32,127 nt of DNA from Pseudomonas sp. Ga0074129 (lineage in GTDB: Bacteria; Pseudomonadota; Gammaproteobacteria; Pseudomonadales; Pseudomonadaceae), in NCBI GenBank assembly GCA_001465025.1, contig LNDO01000054.1, positions 1 through 32,127 on the forward strand, read 5' to 3'. Position 1 is the first letter of the stretch. Each line of letters begins with the position of its first letter. Shown here piece after piece: positions 1-8,745 of the stretch. Position numbers and translations under genes: made by a program. The notes under the pieces are model-generated. The model saw only the letters and a program-made list of their open reading frames with translations. It did no database searches and was not told where the DNA came from.

Positions 1-83
1 CTGCGCTTGAATCCTTTGGTGTGAGAGCCTGGATTCTACCGGTGGCTGGCCCTCTGCCTATCGTTTCAAGCGTTGCACTTATT
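1..83. other. Unassigned flank at the break of the DUF1302 gene
   Basis: This short stretch does not continue the DUF1302 protein in any minus-strand frame that I can recognise, although a full-length family member should extend through it. On the plus strand a frame is open from base 3 to a TGA at 87-89 (27 or so residues), which could be the tail of a gene entering from the left. I do not recognise it. It is probably the far side of an insertion or rearrangement junction near position 98. Confidence 0.35.
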
Positions 84-1361
84 CTATGAATTCAGGGCAC
101 GAATATCTTCAACGTATTGCCGACGCGCCTGAATCTGATTACCAACATCTACAGCAAGGAGACCACCGACAATCCGCTGAGCAGTAGTATTCCCAAGCGC
201 AGCAGCACCAATCACCGCGGGATTACCCAAAAGATCAGTATACTGAAGACCAGTTACACCATTATAAGCAGAGTTTATATCTGCATTAATATAAGGCTCT
301 TTGGAGTGGTAATTCAGAAAGTAGGCACCAAACTCTGTAGAATTCAAACCCTCAGCAATATACTTAAAGTTAAAACCATACTGCCCGTCATCCTTAGCAT
401 TCAAATCACTATCAATAGTAGCAACCTTAAACGCACCAGAATTTGCGTACTGGCTACCACGCAATCCTGAAGCAGGATTAGATGACAGCAAACCGTAAAG
501 AGAGTTACCACCGAAGTTACCATTTGGAGTCAACACACTCGCAAGTGAACCGCTACGGTTATAAGCAGTATTACCACCCTCCGCAAACAAATCAGTCTCA
601 GAGAAAAATGTACCTACCGGATCAATAGCTGTTTCCTTCCAGTTCCACTGATAAAAAGCCTCCATAGACAAACTATCAGACAAGCCAAGATTAAAACTAA
701 TAGCTTCAACTGGAATCAGAACCTCTTTCACTTCAGCACCAGGTAAACGAAACTTTCCGGCGTCAACTGGGTTAGTAGCGTTTACGCCTCCACGATAAAA
801 AAGACCCTCACCCCAGTTGAAAACCTGTTTACCTAGACGGACCCCAAGAGGCATATCCCCAACATCCCAATTACCATAGACGTAAGCATCAAGTATCTCC
901 GCATTACGACCAGCAGCATGACGCGTATCACGCGTGAAACTGTCATCCCTAGGTAAATTCTGGCTGGGCAAATAAACTAGACCACTGTCGTAATAGTCGT
1001 TTCGCTTATCCATTATTTGAGTATCATAAAACGCTGTGCCACGCACAAAAGCACCATAGTTCTGATATGTAATCTCCATATCAGTAGTAACCTTAAAAAC
1101 TTCAGAAACCAAGCCTGTATCGTAATTACGATTACCATCATTGGTGTTGATATCATCATTAGTCTTGTCCTGCCCCTGTACACGCCAGAGTTGGCCATAG
1201 GACACGGTGGAGTCGATGGAGCCGCTGATTTCGTTATCGGCAAAGCTGAATTCAACAGCCTGAACGTGCGCTGCTACCAGCAGAGGCAGTAGACCGACAA
1301 AAGCAAAACCCGCCGTGGCAGGTGCAAAACGCAATACAGACTTACTGGACTTAATTTCCAT
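84..1361 (-). CDS. DUF1302 outer-membrane protein, C-terminally truncated
   Basis: A 425-residue protein with a signal peptide (Met, Lys-containing n-region, hydrophobic core, cleavage near HVQA/VEF) followed by a DUF1302-type sequence. Visible family segments include the N-terminal DNEISGSIDSTVSYGQLWRV stretch and RLGKQVFNWGEG. Members are predicted outer-membrane beta-barrels of unknown substrate, often next to DUF1329 genes; no DUF1329 gene is seen here. Family members are usually nearer 550-650 residues. Here the reading stops right after ...RRQYVEDIR with four unrelated residues and TAG, so the last third of the barrel is missing. The start at 1361 is chosen over an upstream ATG at 1403 because GGAG lies 10 nt before it and the signal peptide follows directly. 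Most of the gene (about 100-1160) is AT-rich while the first ~60 codons are GC-richer. It is probably non-functional unless the short form still folds. Confidence 0.8.
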   Translation of the reverse strand: MEIKSSKSVLRFAPATAGFAFVGLLPLLVAAHVQAVEFSFADNEISGSIDSTVSYGQLWRVQGQDKTNDDINTNDGNRNYDTGLVSEVFKVTTDMEITYQNYGAFVRGTAFYDTQIMDKRNDYYDSGLVYLPSQNLPRDDSFTRDTRHAAGRNAEILDAYVYGNWDVGDMPLGVRLGKQVFNWGEGLFYRGGVNATNPVDAGKFRLPGAEVKEVLIPVEAISFNLGLSDSLSMEAFYQWNWKETAIDPVGTFFSETDLFAEGGNTAYNRSGSLASVLTPNGNFGGNSLYGLLSSNPASGLRGSQYANSGAFKVATIDSDLNAKDDGQYGFNFKYIAEGLNSTEFGAYFLNYHSKEPYINADINSAYNGVTGLQYTDLLGNPAVIGAAALGNTTAQRIVGGLLAVDVGNQIQARRQYVEDIRALNS

Positions 1362-1800
1362 CGAAACGTTACTCCGTGGACAGATCATCTTGTGGCGCAC
1401 CAATTTTTGGGGCGCTCGTTATGGCCATACTGGTGACGGCCTTAAATGCTGACTGGAAGACACCTCCCAATGCGTTTTCACGCACCTCACAACCTGGCAT
1501 AGACCAAGACGAGGTCAAATCAGCTTCTGCAACTGCAACCATGATGCCAATTCAAACAACTGTATAAAAAATACAACACCACCCTCATACAGCACATCAG
1601 CTCAAATTGTGACTGATCATTCAGCGAGCAAATAACGCCTGAGCGGTACGAATCTTTCTTTTTTTGTCCTACTGTTTGACGCGATCTGTCACAGCGCAGC
1701 GTTAACCCCGGCAAACCGCTTCGGAAAAAATAGGCAGCGTCAACCCAAGCAGCTGAACTCGCACAGCGCAAACTTTGCTTACACATAGGAGGGGTAACAC

Positions 1801-1837
1801 CAAAAGTGCTACCTGTGCGCGACAGGTAACACTTTTG
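1801..1837. repeat. 37-bp near-perfect inverted repeat (possible operator or bidirectional terminator)
   Basis: The left arm CAAAAGTGCTACCTGT and right arm ACAGGTAACACTTTTG are complementary at 15 of 16 positions around a 5-base centre, GCGCG. The arms start with CAAAAG and end with CTTTTG, the layout of a bidirectional intrinsic terminator, but the stem is not GC-rich and no T-run follows outside it. The inner part (ACCTGT, 5 nt, ACAGGT) recalls a lux box but is 17 bp rather than 20. Confidence 0.6.
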
Positions 1838-1960
1838 AAGAGAACAAGGCTCGTAGTCCAACCGATGTATTAGCCAGCCAGGCTTAAGAAATAAGCCCTA
1901 GCCAAGGGCCGATTAGGTCAACGTGGATTGCAGGCCAGATAACAGCAAAGTGTGGCATTC

Positions 1961-1979
1961 AAAAACACGGTGTTACCGC
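1961..1979 (-). terminator. Weak intrinsic terminator after pepN
   Basis: On the minus strand the pepN stop is followed at once by a short CGGT-AAC-ACCG hairpin and then TGTTTTTG. The stem is only 4 bp, so termination may be partial. The larger inverted repeat about 140 bp further on could back it up. Confidence 0.35.
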
Positions 1980-1982
1980 GCT

Positions 1983-4646
1983 CTATGCCTTGGCCAAGCT
2001 TTTGCTGAGCACTTCATAAACATCACTGGACAACTCACCCGAATCCAGAATGCGCTGCAACTCAGCCTTCATCTGCGCTTGGCGCTCACTGCCGTATTTG
2101 GCCCAGCGCGTCAGTGGCGCGAGCAAGCGCGAGGCGATTTGTGGGTTGAGGGCATTGAGGGTGATCACCTGATCCGCCAGGAAGCGATAACCGCTGCCAT
2201 CGGCCTGATGGAAGCCCAGCAGGTTTTGCCCGGCAAATGCGCCGATCAAGGCGCGTACCTTGTTCGGGTTCTTCAGGGTGAATGCGGGGTGTTGCATCAA
2301 CTGCTCAACACGCTGCAGCGCGCCCGGCAGCGCACAAGCGGCCTGTACGCTAAACCACTGATCCATGACCAGGGCGTTGTCCTTGAAGTGTTCGGCAAAG
2401 CTGGCCAATGCGACGGCTTTCTCGCTCTCGAACGGCGAGTTGATTAACACCGCCAACGCCGCCAGCCGCTCGGTCATATTGTCAGCATGCTCAAACTGCT
2501 CCAGACACGCGGCGAGCACCTCAGCCTTGGCACTGAGCATCAGGTAGGAAAGTGCGATGTTCTGCAAGCTGCGACGGGCAAAGTGTTCGGCTTCAGCGAC
2601 ATAAGCGCTGCTGCGCGACACATCGCGATTGCGCTGATAACGCTGCCAGAATAGATCAAACAGCGCAGCCGAGAGTTGCTGGCGGGCAAATTCACGGGCA
2701 GCGTGGATCGCCTCAACGTCTGCCACTGCGCTGATTTCAGTCAGGTAGGCCTCGCCGGGCAACGAGAGCATTTCGGCGACCATGGCTTGATCCAGCGACT
2801 CATCAGCCAACAGCGTGCGACAGGCCTCAACCAGACGCTGATCCATCACCAGCGCCTCGCCACGCTGATGCTGGCCAATCAACTCTTGCAGCACCTGTAC
2901 CGACAATTGCTGCCCCGCTTCCCAGCGGTTGAAGCCGTCACTGTCGTGCTGCATGAGGAACATCAATTGATCGCGGCTGTAGGGGAAGCTCAGTTTGACC
3001 GGCGCAGAGAAGCCACGCAGCAAGGACGGCAGCGGTTGCTCCGCCAGATTAACAAAGGTGAACGCCTGCTCGGCTTCGGTTATCTGCAGCACACGGGACG
3101 TGCCCACTGCGGCTTCTTCACCGACCAGTTGCAGCGGCAATTCACGTCCTTGGGCGTCCAGCAGGGCCAACTCGACAGGAATCACAAACGGCAGTTTTTC
3201 GGCCTGGCCCGGGGTGGCCGGGCAGCTTTGACGGAAGTGCAGACGGTAGCAATTGGCAGCAGCATCGTAGCTTTCGCTGACGTCCAGACGCGGCGTACCG
3301 GCCTGGCTGTACCAACGCTTGAACTGGGTCAGGTCGATGCCATTGGCCTCTTCCATCGCCAGGATAAAATCATCACAGGTCACGGCTTGACCGTCGTGGC
3401 GGGCGAAGTACAAATCGCTGCCTTTGCGGAAACCCTCGGCACCGACCAAGGTGCGGATCATGCGCACCACTTCTGAACCTTTCTCATAAACGGTCAAGGT
3501 ATAGAAGTTGGAAATCTCCATAAAGGCGTCCGGACGCACCGGATGGGCCATAGGGCCAGCGTCTTCGGCGAACTGATGGGTGCGTAGGTAGGCCACATCC
3601 TCAATGCGTTTAACCGTGCGCGAGTGCATGTCGGCGCTGAACTCAGCATCGCGGAACACGGTAAAGCCTTCTTTAAGCGACAACTGGAACCAGTCGCGGC
3701 AGGTTACGCGGTTGCCCGACCAGTTGTGGAAGTACTCGTGGGCGACGACTGCCTCGACGCGCTGGTGCGCGGCGTCGGTGGCGGTTTCAGCCTTGGCCAG
3801 TACGCAGCTGGAGTTGAAGATGTTGAGGCCCTTGTTTTCCATGGCCCCCATGTTGAAGTCGTTGACCGCGACGATCATAAAGATGTCGAGGTCGTACTCA
3901 CGGCCGTAGACCTCTTCATCCCACTTCATGGATTTTTTCAGGCTATCCATGGCGTGCTGGCATTTGTCGATGTTTTCCGGCTCGACATAAATGCGCAGCG
4001 CCACGTCACGATTGCTCATGGTGGTGAAGCTGTCTTCCACACACCAGAGGTCACCGGCGACCAGTGCAAACAGATAGGCCGGCTTCATAAAGGGGTCTTC
4101 CCAGGTCGCCCAATGGCGGCCGCCGTCTTCTGTTCCGCTGGCAATCGGGTTGCCGTTAGAGAGCAGCACCGGGTAGCTGTGCTGCTCGGCGCTCAGGGTG
4201 GTGGTGAATTTACTCATCACGTCCGGGCGGTCGAGGTAGTAGGTGATCTTGCGAAAACCCTCGGCCTCGCACTGAGTGCAGAACATGCCGCTGGACTTGT
4301 ACAGGCCTTCAAGCGCGGTGTTGCTCTCCGGGTGGATGCGCACGCTACTGTCGATCACGAAGCTGGCCGCAGTAGGCTGCAAGGTCAGATGACTGTCGCT
4401 CAGTTGGTAGTCGCCAGCACTCAGCTCGCGATCGTCGAGCGCCACACTGAGCAACTCCAACTGCTGACCATCCAGCACCAGCGGTGGCAAACCTACACCC
4501 GCCGCGGGGTTGCGGCGCATCAGCAATTGCGCATGCACCAGGGTGTGATCCTCGAACAACTCGAAGGTCAGGTGCGTTTCATCAATCAGATAATCCGGAA
4601 CCTGGTAGTCCTTGAGGTAGATCATCTTCGGCTGTTCAGTGCGCAT
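1983..4646 (-). CDS. pepN: Aminopeptidase N (M1 family zinc metallopeptidase)
   Basis: An 887-residue cytoplasmic aminopeptidase that removes N-terminal residues from peptides during protein turnover. The substrate-recognition motif GAMEN is at residues 267-271. The zinc site HEYFH is at 303-307, with the third ligand Glu326 in LKEGF, giving the HExxH-x18-E spacing of gluzincins. The length and the N-terminus (MRTEQPK followed by YLKDYQ) match Pseudomonas PepN. The ATG at 4646 has AGAGGT a few bases upstream. It is the last gene of the nadK operon, 54 nt after the DUF2797 gene. I see no defects. Confidence 0.97.
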   Translation of the reverse strand: MRTEQPKMIYLKDYQVPDYLIDETHLTFELFEDHTLVHAQLLMRRNPAAGVGLPPLVLDGQQLELLSVALDDRELSAGDYQLSDSHLTLQPTAASFVIDSSVRIHPESNTALEGLYKSSGMFCTQCEAEGFRKITYYLDRPDVMSKFTTTLSAEQHSYPVLLSNGNPIASGTEDGGRHWATWEDPFMKPAYLFALVAGDLWCVEDSFTTMSNRDVALRIYVEPENIDKCQHAMDSLKKSMKWDEEVYGREYDLDIFMIVAVNDFNMGAMENKGLNIFNSSCVLAKAETATDAAHQRVEAVVAHEYFHNWSGNRVTCRDWFQLSLKEGFTVFRDAEFSADMHSRTVKRIEDVAYLRTHQFAEDAGPMAHPVRPDAFMEISNFYTLTVYEKGSEVVRMIRTLVGAEGFRKGSDLYFARHDGQAVTCDDFILAMEEANGIDLTQFKRWYSQAGTPRLDVSESYDAAANCYRLHFRQSCPATPGQAEKLPFVIPVELALLDAQGRELPLQLVGEEAAVGTSRVLQITEAEQAFTFVNLAEQPLPSLLRGFSAPVKLSFPYSRDQLMFLMQHDSDGFNRWEAGQQLSVQVLQELIGQHQRGEALVMDQRLVEACRTLLADESLDQAMVAEMLSLPGEAYLTEISAVADVEAIHAAREFARQQLSAALFDLFWQRYQRNRDVSRSSAYVAEAEHFARRSLQNIALSYLMLSAKAEVLAACLEQFEHADNMTERLAALAVLINSPFESEKAVALASFAEHFKDNALVMDQWFSVQAACALPGALQRVEQLMQHPAFTLKNPNKVRALIGAFAGQNLLGFHQADGSGYRFLADQVITLNALNPQIASRLLAPLTRWAKYGSERQAQMKAELQRILDSGELSSDVYEVLSKSLAKA

Positions 4647-4700
4647 GGCGGGACCTCTTCAGGGCTGCGGCGAGCTTTAAGCCCGCGCTGCAAGGGGTGA

Positions 4701-5537
4701 TCAGGCGGCTATCTCGTGGATGGCCAACTGGTAAGCGGTGTATTTGCGAATATTGATAACGCCGGTATCGAACATCAGGTACTGGCCCTTGATGCCCAGC
4801 AACGTGCCTTCGGCCAGCGGATTCTTGTCCAGATTGAAGCTGTTGATCTTGGCCGGGTAGGCGTTGATCGGGTAGGCAATCTGCACCACGGCCTGATCGC
4901 TCAATGGCTGAATGGCTTGAATACCAAAACGCTGTTGCAGTTCGGTGAGGCCACTGCTGCACGTGGTAAACAACTGTTCGCGCACGGCGAGCAGATCGAC
5001 CGGCGTTGCATCACCTTTAAGCAGCGCGCGCCAGTTGGTTTTATCCGCCACTTGGCTGCGCAGCAGATCTTCAACAAAGCCGGACTGTTGTCGGGTGGCG
5101 ACGCGCAGGATTGGCAGCGCCTGCGTCGCGCCCTGATCGATCCAGCGGGTCGGGATTTGTGTGGCGCGGGTGATGCCGACTTTCACGCCACTGGAGTTGG
5201 CCAGGTAGACCACGTGATCGGTCATGCAGAACTGCTCGCCCCAACTCGGCTCGCGGCAGGTGCCGGCCTCATAGTGGCAACGCTCCGGGCTCATGATGCA
5301 GATATCGCACTGCGCCAGCTTCTGCATGCAGGGGTAGCAGTAGCCTTGGCTATAGCTGCTTTTGGTTTTGCGCCCGCAATGGGAGCAGTGAATCGCGCCG
5401 AGAAACTCCAGGCGCAAGGTCTTGCCGATCAGCGGGTTAACCGGCAGTAATTCATCGCTGAGGCGAAAGCTGTACTGCACCGGCGCACCCAACTGCGTCG
5501 CCATTTTACTCAGGGCACCACGAGCCAACTCACTCAT
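4701..5537 (-). CDS. DUF2797 protein: cysteine-rich, with a GIY-YIG-like segment
   Basis: A 278-residue protein of uncharacterised family DUF2797. It has a dense cysteine block: CxxC pairs at 51/54, 67/70 and 77/80, then Cys87, Cys94 and Cys104, suggesting one or two structural zinc sites. It is followed by VVYLANSSGVKVGIT (about 109-123), then Arg131-Trp132 and Glu156. The VYL-KVG-RW-E order resembles the core of GIY-YIG nuclease domains, but this is a pattern comparison, not a proven fold. An upstream in-frame ATG exists at 5720, but the real start is the ATG at 5537, which overlaps the DUF1315 stop (TGATG) and implies coupled translation. Function unknown; a nucleic-acid role is a guess. 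Confidence 0.9.
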   Translation of the reverse strand: MSELARGALSKMATQLGAPVQYSFRLSDELLPVNPLIGKTLRLEFLGAIHCSHCGRKTKSSYSQGYCYPCMQKLAQCDICIMSPERCHYEAGTCREPSWGEQFCMTDHVVYLANSSGVKVGITRATQIPTRWIDQGATQALPILRVATRQQSGFVEDLLRSQVADKTNWRALLKGDATPVDLLAVREQLFTTCSSGLTELQQRFGIQAIQPLSDQAVVQIAYPINAYPAKINSFNLDKNPLAEGTLLGIKGQYLMFDTGVINIRKYTAYQLAIHEIAA

Positions 5538-5800
5538 CAGTGCAGGGTATCCGAGGACTTGAACAGCAGATTGGGAATCGGCTCGGACTTGGAGCTGCAT
5601 TCTTGCGGCCCCATGTAGCCGATGCGCTCTTCTTCCGGCAGGTTCTGGATTTCCCAGGCAATCAGCGCTTGCAGGGTCAGCTCTTTCTGCTCCTGCGTCA
5701 GCTTGCGGCCATCGGGCCATTTGCCGATTTCCACAGCCAGCTTGAGGCTCTGATAAATCTCTGGGGTGATGTTTTCAATCGCTTCAAGAAAGGACGACAT
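5537..5800 (-). CDS. DUF1315 (YeaC-like) small protein
   Basis: An 87-residue acidic protein beginning MSSFLEAIENITPEIYQSLK, with the conserved WPDGRKLT and EERIGYM segments of the DUF1315/YeaC family. Function unknown. The start is set at 5800, not the ATG at 5818, because GGAGG sits 5 nt before it. Its stop overlaps the start of the DUF2797 gene, so the two are probably made together, and the pairing recurs in Pseudomonas genomes. Confidence 0.92.
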   Translation of the reverse strand: MSSFLEAIENITPEIYQSLKLAVEIGKWPDGRKLTQEQKELTLQALIAWEIQNLPEEERIGYMGPQECSSKSEPIPNLLFKSSDTLH

Positions 5801-5846
5801 ACGCGCCTCCAAATGCAAAGTGGCAGTTTACCAGCCTGTCACACAA

Positions 5847-6716
5847 CTACGCGTATCGCCGACGCGCCCAAAGACCGCCCAGCAGCCCAGTCAGGCAACC
5901 GGCCAGCAGACCACCAACATGCGCCGCGTTGGCAATCGCGCCAAATTGCAGCAGTTCAAAGATGCCGGTCATGCAGATCAGCAGCCAGGCCAGCATCATC
6001 ACCAATACGCCCGGCGGCAAGCGATACGCCGGTGTGGGTGCCAGGCGCTGGAAAATCCAGCAATGCCCGAGCAGGCCATAGAGCACGCCGGACAACCCGC
6101 CAAACAGCGAGGGGCCGGCGTGCAGATACTGTGCAAAATTGGCAGCCAGGCTGAATAACAGTGTGAGCAAGAACAGCATCAACGGCCCTTGCCGCGCTTC
6201 AATCCGCCGCCCAAGCTCCCAATACCAGAGGGTGTTCATGGCCAGGTGAAGAATGCCGAAGTGAATCAGCATTGGCGTCAGTAAGCGCCACCACTGGCCA
6301 CTGTGCAGCGTGTCATTGAGGTAGCTGAAGTAGATGTAATCGCCTTGCACGCGGTAATCGACAAAACTCAGCCAACTGATCGCCGGCAGGTTATCGCCCA
6401 ACAGCGTGATGGCCGCGACAATAAAGGTCAGCAGCAGCACGGTGGCGGTCATCAGGCTGGCCCGCAGTTGCTGGAAAAAACCCGACAAGACGCGTTGCTC
6501 AACCGCCAGCGGTTGCAGTTCAAGGTTTGTATCGCCGTGCGGGTGCAGCGCGTACAGCGCGCGCACCTGTTCGGCTAGATGCTCATCGGGCACCCAAAGC
6601 ACCTGCTCACCCGCCTCTTCCGCAACGCGATGCGGCACCTGCAGGCGTTGCAGCAGGTTGATAAAGCCACTCAGATCGACCTGTTCAGGCAGGCGCATCG
6701 CCGCTACAGCACTCAT
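5847..6716 (-). CDS. Rhomboid family intramembrane serine protease
   Basis: A 289-residue inner-membrane protein. A cytosolic N-terminal region of about 90 residues precedes six or so hydrophobic segments. The catalytic serine is Ser209 in GGLSGVLYG, the catalytic histidine is His266 in NAAHVGG, and the HxxMN signature is His157-x3-Asn161 (HLAMN). All are as in GlpG-type rhomboids, which cut single transmembrane helices inside the membrane. The substrate cannot be inferred. The start at 6716 is preceded by GGAGG at 7 nt and its ATGA overlaps the stop of the phosphatase gene, so translation is coupled. An alternative start is ATG 6698. Confidence 0.93.
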   Translation of the reverse strand: MSAVAAMRLPEQVDLSGFINLLQRLQVPHRVAEEAGEQVLWVPDEHLAEQVRALYALHPHGDTNLELQPLAVEQRVLSGFFQQLRASLMTATVLLLTFIVAAITLLGDNLPAISWLSFVDYRVQGDYIYFSYLNDTLHSGQWWRLLTPMLIHFGILHLAMNTLWYWELGRRIEARQGPLMLFLLTLLFSLAANFAQYLHAGPSLFGGLSGVLYGLLGHCWIFQRLAPTPAYRLPPGVLVMMLAWLLICMTGIFELLQFGAIANAAHVGGLLAGCLTGLLGGLWARRRYA

Positions 6717-7687
6717 GGCCGTGCCTCCGAGGGATCGACATCGACCCATACAAACTTGTCGGCATCCAGGCGACTTTCCTGATCCAGCCGATAGGCCACC
6801 AGCTTGCCATTGAGCACGGCGCTGTAATCCAGGCAGGCCAGGTTGCTGCGAATGGGCGCGGGCTTGCCGCTACGCCAGTAATGGCCAACGAACAACAACG
6901 GTTGATCGGCGCCGTATTTGAGTAATTCAGTTTTTTGCATTTCGCTCAGTGGCATCTGCGCAGCCAGTTCAGGCAAGGCGTCGGGCTGGAAGACGATATC
7001 GCCGTAGGTCTGTGGATCTTCTTCCCAGAACTTGGTGCGAAAGTGCGAACGGGTAAAGCCGTCGTCACTGGTCAGGGTCATGCCGTGCGGCAGGCGCATA
7101 TCCGTACCACGCAGTAACCGATCGAAGACGGTATTGGCAAAACTGCCGTACTCGGCCGCAGCCTGGACAAAGTGTTCATCGATGCAGCCATCGGCAAACT
7201 GCGCGCGCAACGGCTCGATCAGGCTTTCATCCCAACAGGCATGCACCACGCGGAAACGCCCGGCGTCGATAAACAACGGCAACTCATAGAACCAATCGAG
7301 AAAAACCTGCCACTCAGCCGGGTAGGCATCGAACTGCTGCAGGGTTTCCTTGATCAACCGCGCATGCCGCGGGTTGTGCTCGCGGACGAACTGCCGCCCA
7401 CTGCCCGGCGCCGCCGGCGTGCTCCAAGCCAAGGCATTGAACTCGTGATTACCCATGATGCACAGCGCCTGCCCAGCGCTGACCATATCGCGCACCAGAT
7501 GCAGCGTTTCGCGTATGCGCGGGCCACGGTCGACCAGATCACCAAGGAAAATCACCTGACGGTGCGCATGTCGCCACACCCCAGCCTGCAAGCGATAGCC
7601 AAGGGTGCTCAGCAAACGTTCCAAGGTTTTCGCGCAGCCGTGAATGTCGCCGATCAGGTCGTAGCCACGGGCAGGATCAAGGTGCAT
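6713..7687 (-). CDS. ApaH-like calcineurin-type metallophosphatase
   Basis: A 324-residue protein with the calcineurin-like phosphoesterase metal motifs in order: GDIHG at 13-17, GDLVDRG at 49-55 and GNHE at 79-82. These ligate the two-metal centre of PPP-family phosphatases and ApaH. The substrate is unknown; Ap4A-type nucleotides and phosphoproteins are both possible. The ATG at 7687 overlaps the nadK stop (TGATG), and its own stop overlaps the rhomboid start. A TTG one codon upstream is an alternative. A role linked to NAD(P) or dinucleotide metabolism through its neighbour nadK is speculation. Confidence 0.92.
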   Translation of the reverse strand: MHLDPARGYDLIGDIHGCAKTLERLLSTLGYRLQAGVWRHAHRQVIFLGDLVDRGPRIRETLHLVRDMVSAGQALCIMGNHEFNALAWSTPAAPGSGRQFVREHNPRHARLIKETLQQFDAYPAEWQVFLDWFYELPLFIDAGRFRVVHACWDESLIEPLRAQFADGCIDEHFVQAAAEYGSFANTVFDRLLRGTDMRLPHGMTLTSDDGFTRSHFRTKFWEEDPQTYGDIVFQPDALPELAAQMPLSEMQKTELLKYGADQPLLFVGHYWRSGKPAPIRSNLACLDYSAVLNGKLVAYRLDQESRLDADKFVWVDVDPSEARP

Positions 7688-8574
7688 CAATCACCGCCCC
7701 CAAGCCGACTGCCCCAACCCAGCTTGTTGCGGCAGACCTCGTAAAAATTGTGATCGAGCGGGTGAATCAAGCGCAGCTTCTGCGGGCGCTTGGCCACGGT
7801 GATGGTGTCGCCAGGCGCGCAGGTGAAGTGGTTTTGCCCATCGCAGGAAACCAGGGGATAAATCTGCAAGTCTTTGGACACAACGATTTTAAGCTCGCTG
7901 CTCGCGTCCACCACAATCGGGCGACTGGACAAGGTATGCGGATACATCGGCACAATCACGATGGCATCCAGCTTGGGGTGCATGATCGGGCCACCCGCCG
8001 ACAAGGCATACGCAGTGGAGCCGGTCGGGGTGGCGACAATCAGGCCGTCGGCCTTCTGGCTGCAAACAAACTGACCGTCGATATAGAGTTCGAACTCGAT
8101 CATCTTGGTCGATTTGCCGGGGTGCAACACCACATCATTGAGCGCATCGCCCTGCCCGATGGCCTCGCCATTGCGGCGCACTTCAGCCTCGAGCAAAAAG
8201 CGATTCTCGGTCAGGTAATGCCCTTCCAATACTTGCTCAACCTTGATTTCCAACTCATCTGGACGAATGTCGGTGAGAAAGCCCAAACTGCCACGGTTGA
8301 CGCCCAGCACAGGCACTTTATGCCGCGCCAAGGCCCGCGCGGCACCGAGCATGCTGCCGTCGCCGCCGACCACAATCACCAGGTCGCAGACTTCACCGAG
8401 AATTTTCCGCGATGAGGTCTGCAAGCCATGCCCCGGCAGTACTTCAGCGATGGTGTCTTCAAGGATCACATGCAGGTGACGAGCGAGCAGAAATTTCTTC
8501 AGCCGGCGGATGGTGTCGAGAACCTGGGTGCTGCCCAGCCGACCGATGATGCCGATATTACGAAATTGCTCCAT
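7687..8574 (-). CDS. nadK: NAD kinase
   Basis: A 295-residue enzyme that phosphorylates NAD to NADP using ATP or polyphosphate. It has the GGDG nucleotide-binding motif at 70-73 (VVVGGDGSMLGAAR), the Asn147-Asp148 substrate pair in LNDVVLHPG, and the conserved glycine-rich ADGLIVATPTGSTAY loop. Length equals the usual Pseudomonas NadK. The start at 8574 (MEQFRNIGIIGR) has GGGAG upstream; the longer open frame adds 44 residues with no family character. First gene of the operon running to pepN, with a plausible promoter at 8609-8638. Confidence 0.97.
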   Translation of the reverse strand: MEQFRNIGIIGRLGSTQVLDTIRRLKKFLLARHLHVILEDTIAEVLPGHGLQTSSRKILGEVCDLVIVVGGDGSMLGAARALARHKVPVLGVNRGSLGFLTDIRPDELEIKVEQVLEGHYLTENRFLLEAEVRRNGEAIGQGDALNDVVLHPGKSTKMIEFELYIDGQFVCSQKADGLIVATPTGSTAYALSAGGPIMHPKLDAIVIVPMYPHTLSSRPIVVDASSELKIVVSKDLQIYPLVSCDGQNHFTCAPGDTITVAKRPQKLRLIHPLDHNFYEVCRNKLGWGSRLGGGD

Positions 8575-8608
8575 GGTGCTCCCGCCAGGCTCTGGATCTA
8601 GGGTTTGG

Positions 8609-8638
8609 ATTATGGGCGAAAGCCGATAGCAGCGGCAA
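8609..8638 (-). promoter_or_regulatory. Probable sigma-70 promoter of the nadK operon
   Basis: On the minus strand TTGCCG (8638-8633) and CATAAT (8614-8609) are separated by 18 nt. The -10 matches TATAAT at 5 of 6 positions. It lies 35 nt before the nadK start codon. Confidence 0.5.
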
Positions 8639-8745
8639 ACCGCATGCCTGCCAGAAGCGCTTTGTGAGTGTGCCAACGGCTGCTTAACCCAACAGGATCG
8701 ACGCACAGGCGATCGTTAATCGGCTCGAAGCGCTATGCTCGCAAC

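Larger units (their letters stand above)
1362..1982. other. Intergenic region between pepN and the DUF1302 gene
   Basis: About 620 bases without a convincing gene. It holds the leader of the DUF1302 gene (an AT-rich TTGTATTTTTTATACA tract at roughly 1555-1575 is a possible promoter element), a 37-bp inverted repeat at 1801-1837, a smaller hairpin at 1881-1897 (GGCTTA, 5-nt loop, TAAGCC), and the weak terminator behind pepN. The octamer GGTAACAC occurs at 1793 and 1825 on the plus strand and again, on the minus strand, in the terminator hairpin near 1970. The short open frames here show no family resemblance. Confidence 0.6.

Noticed and set aside
1811-1827. A lux box in the 37-bp inverted repeat
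   Set aside because: The ACCTGT/ACAGGT arms are separated by 5 nt, giving 17 bp instead of the 20 bp of lux/las boxes. No LuxI-type synthase is in the window, and the nearby LuxR fragment is of the MalT type.
3624-4700. 358-codon plus-strand frame opposite pepN
   Set aside because: Antisense shadow of a clear M1 aminopeptidase, with no ribosome binding site or recognisable motif.
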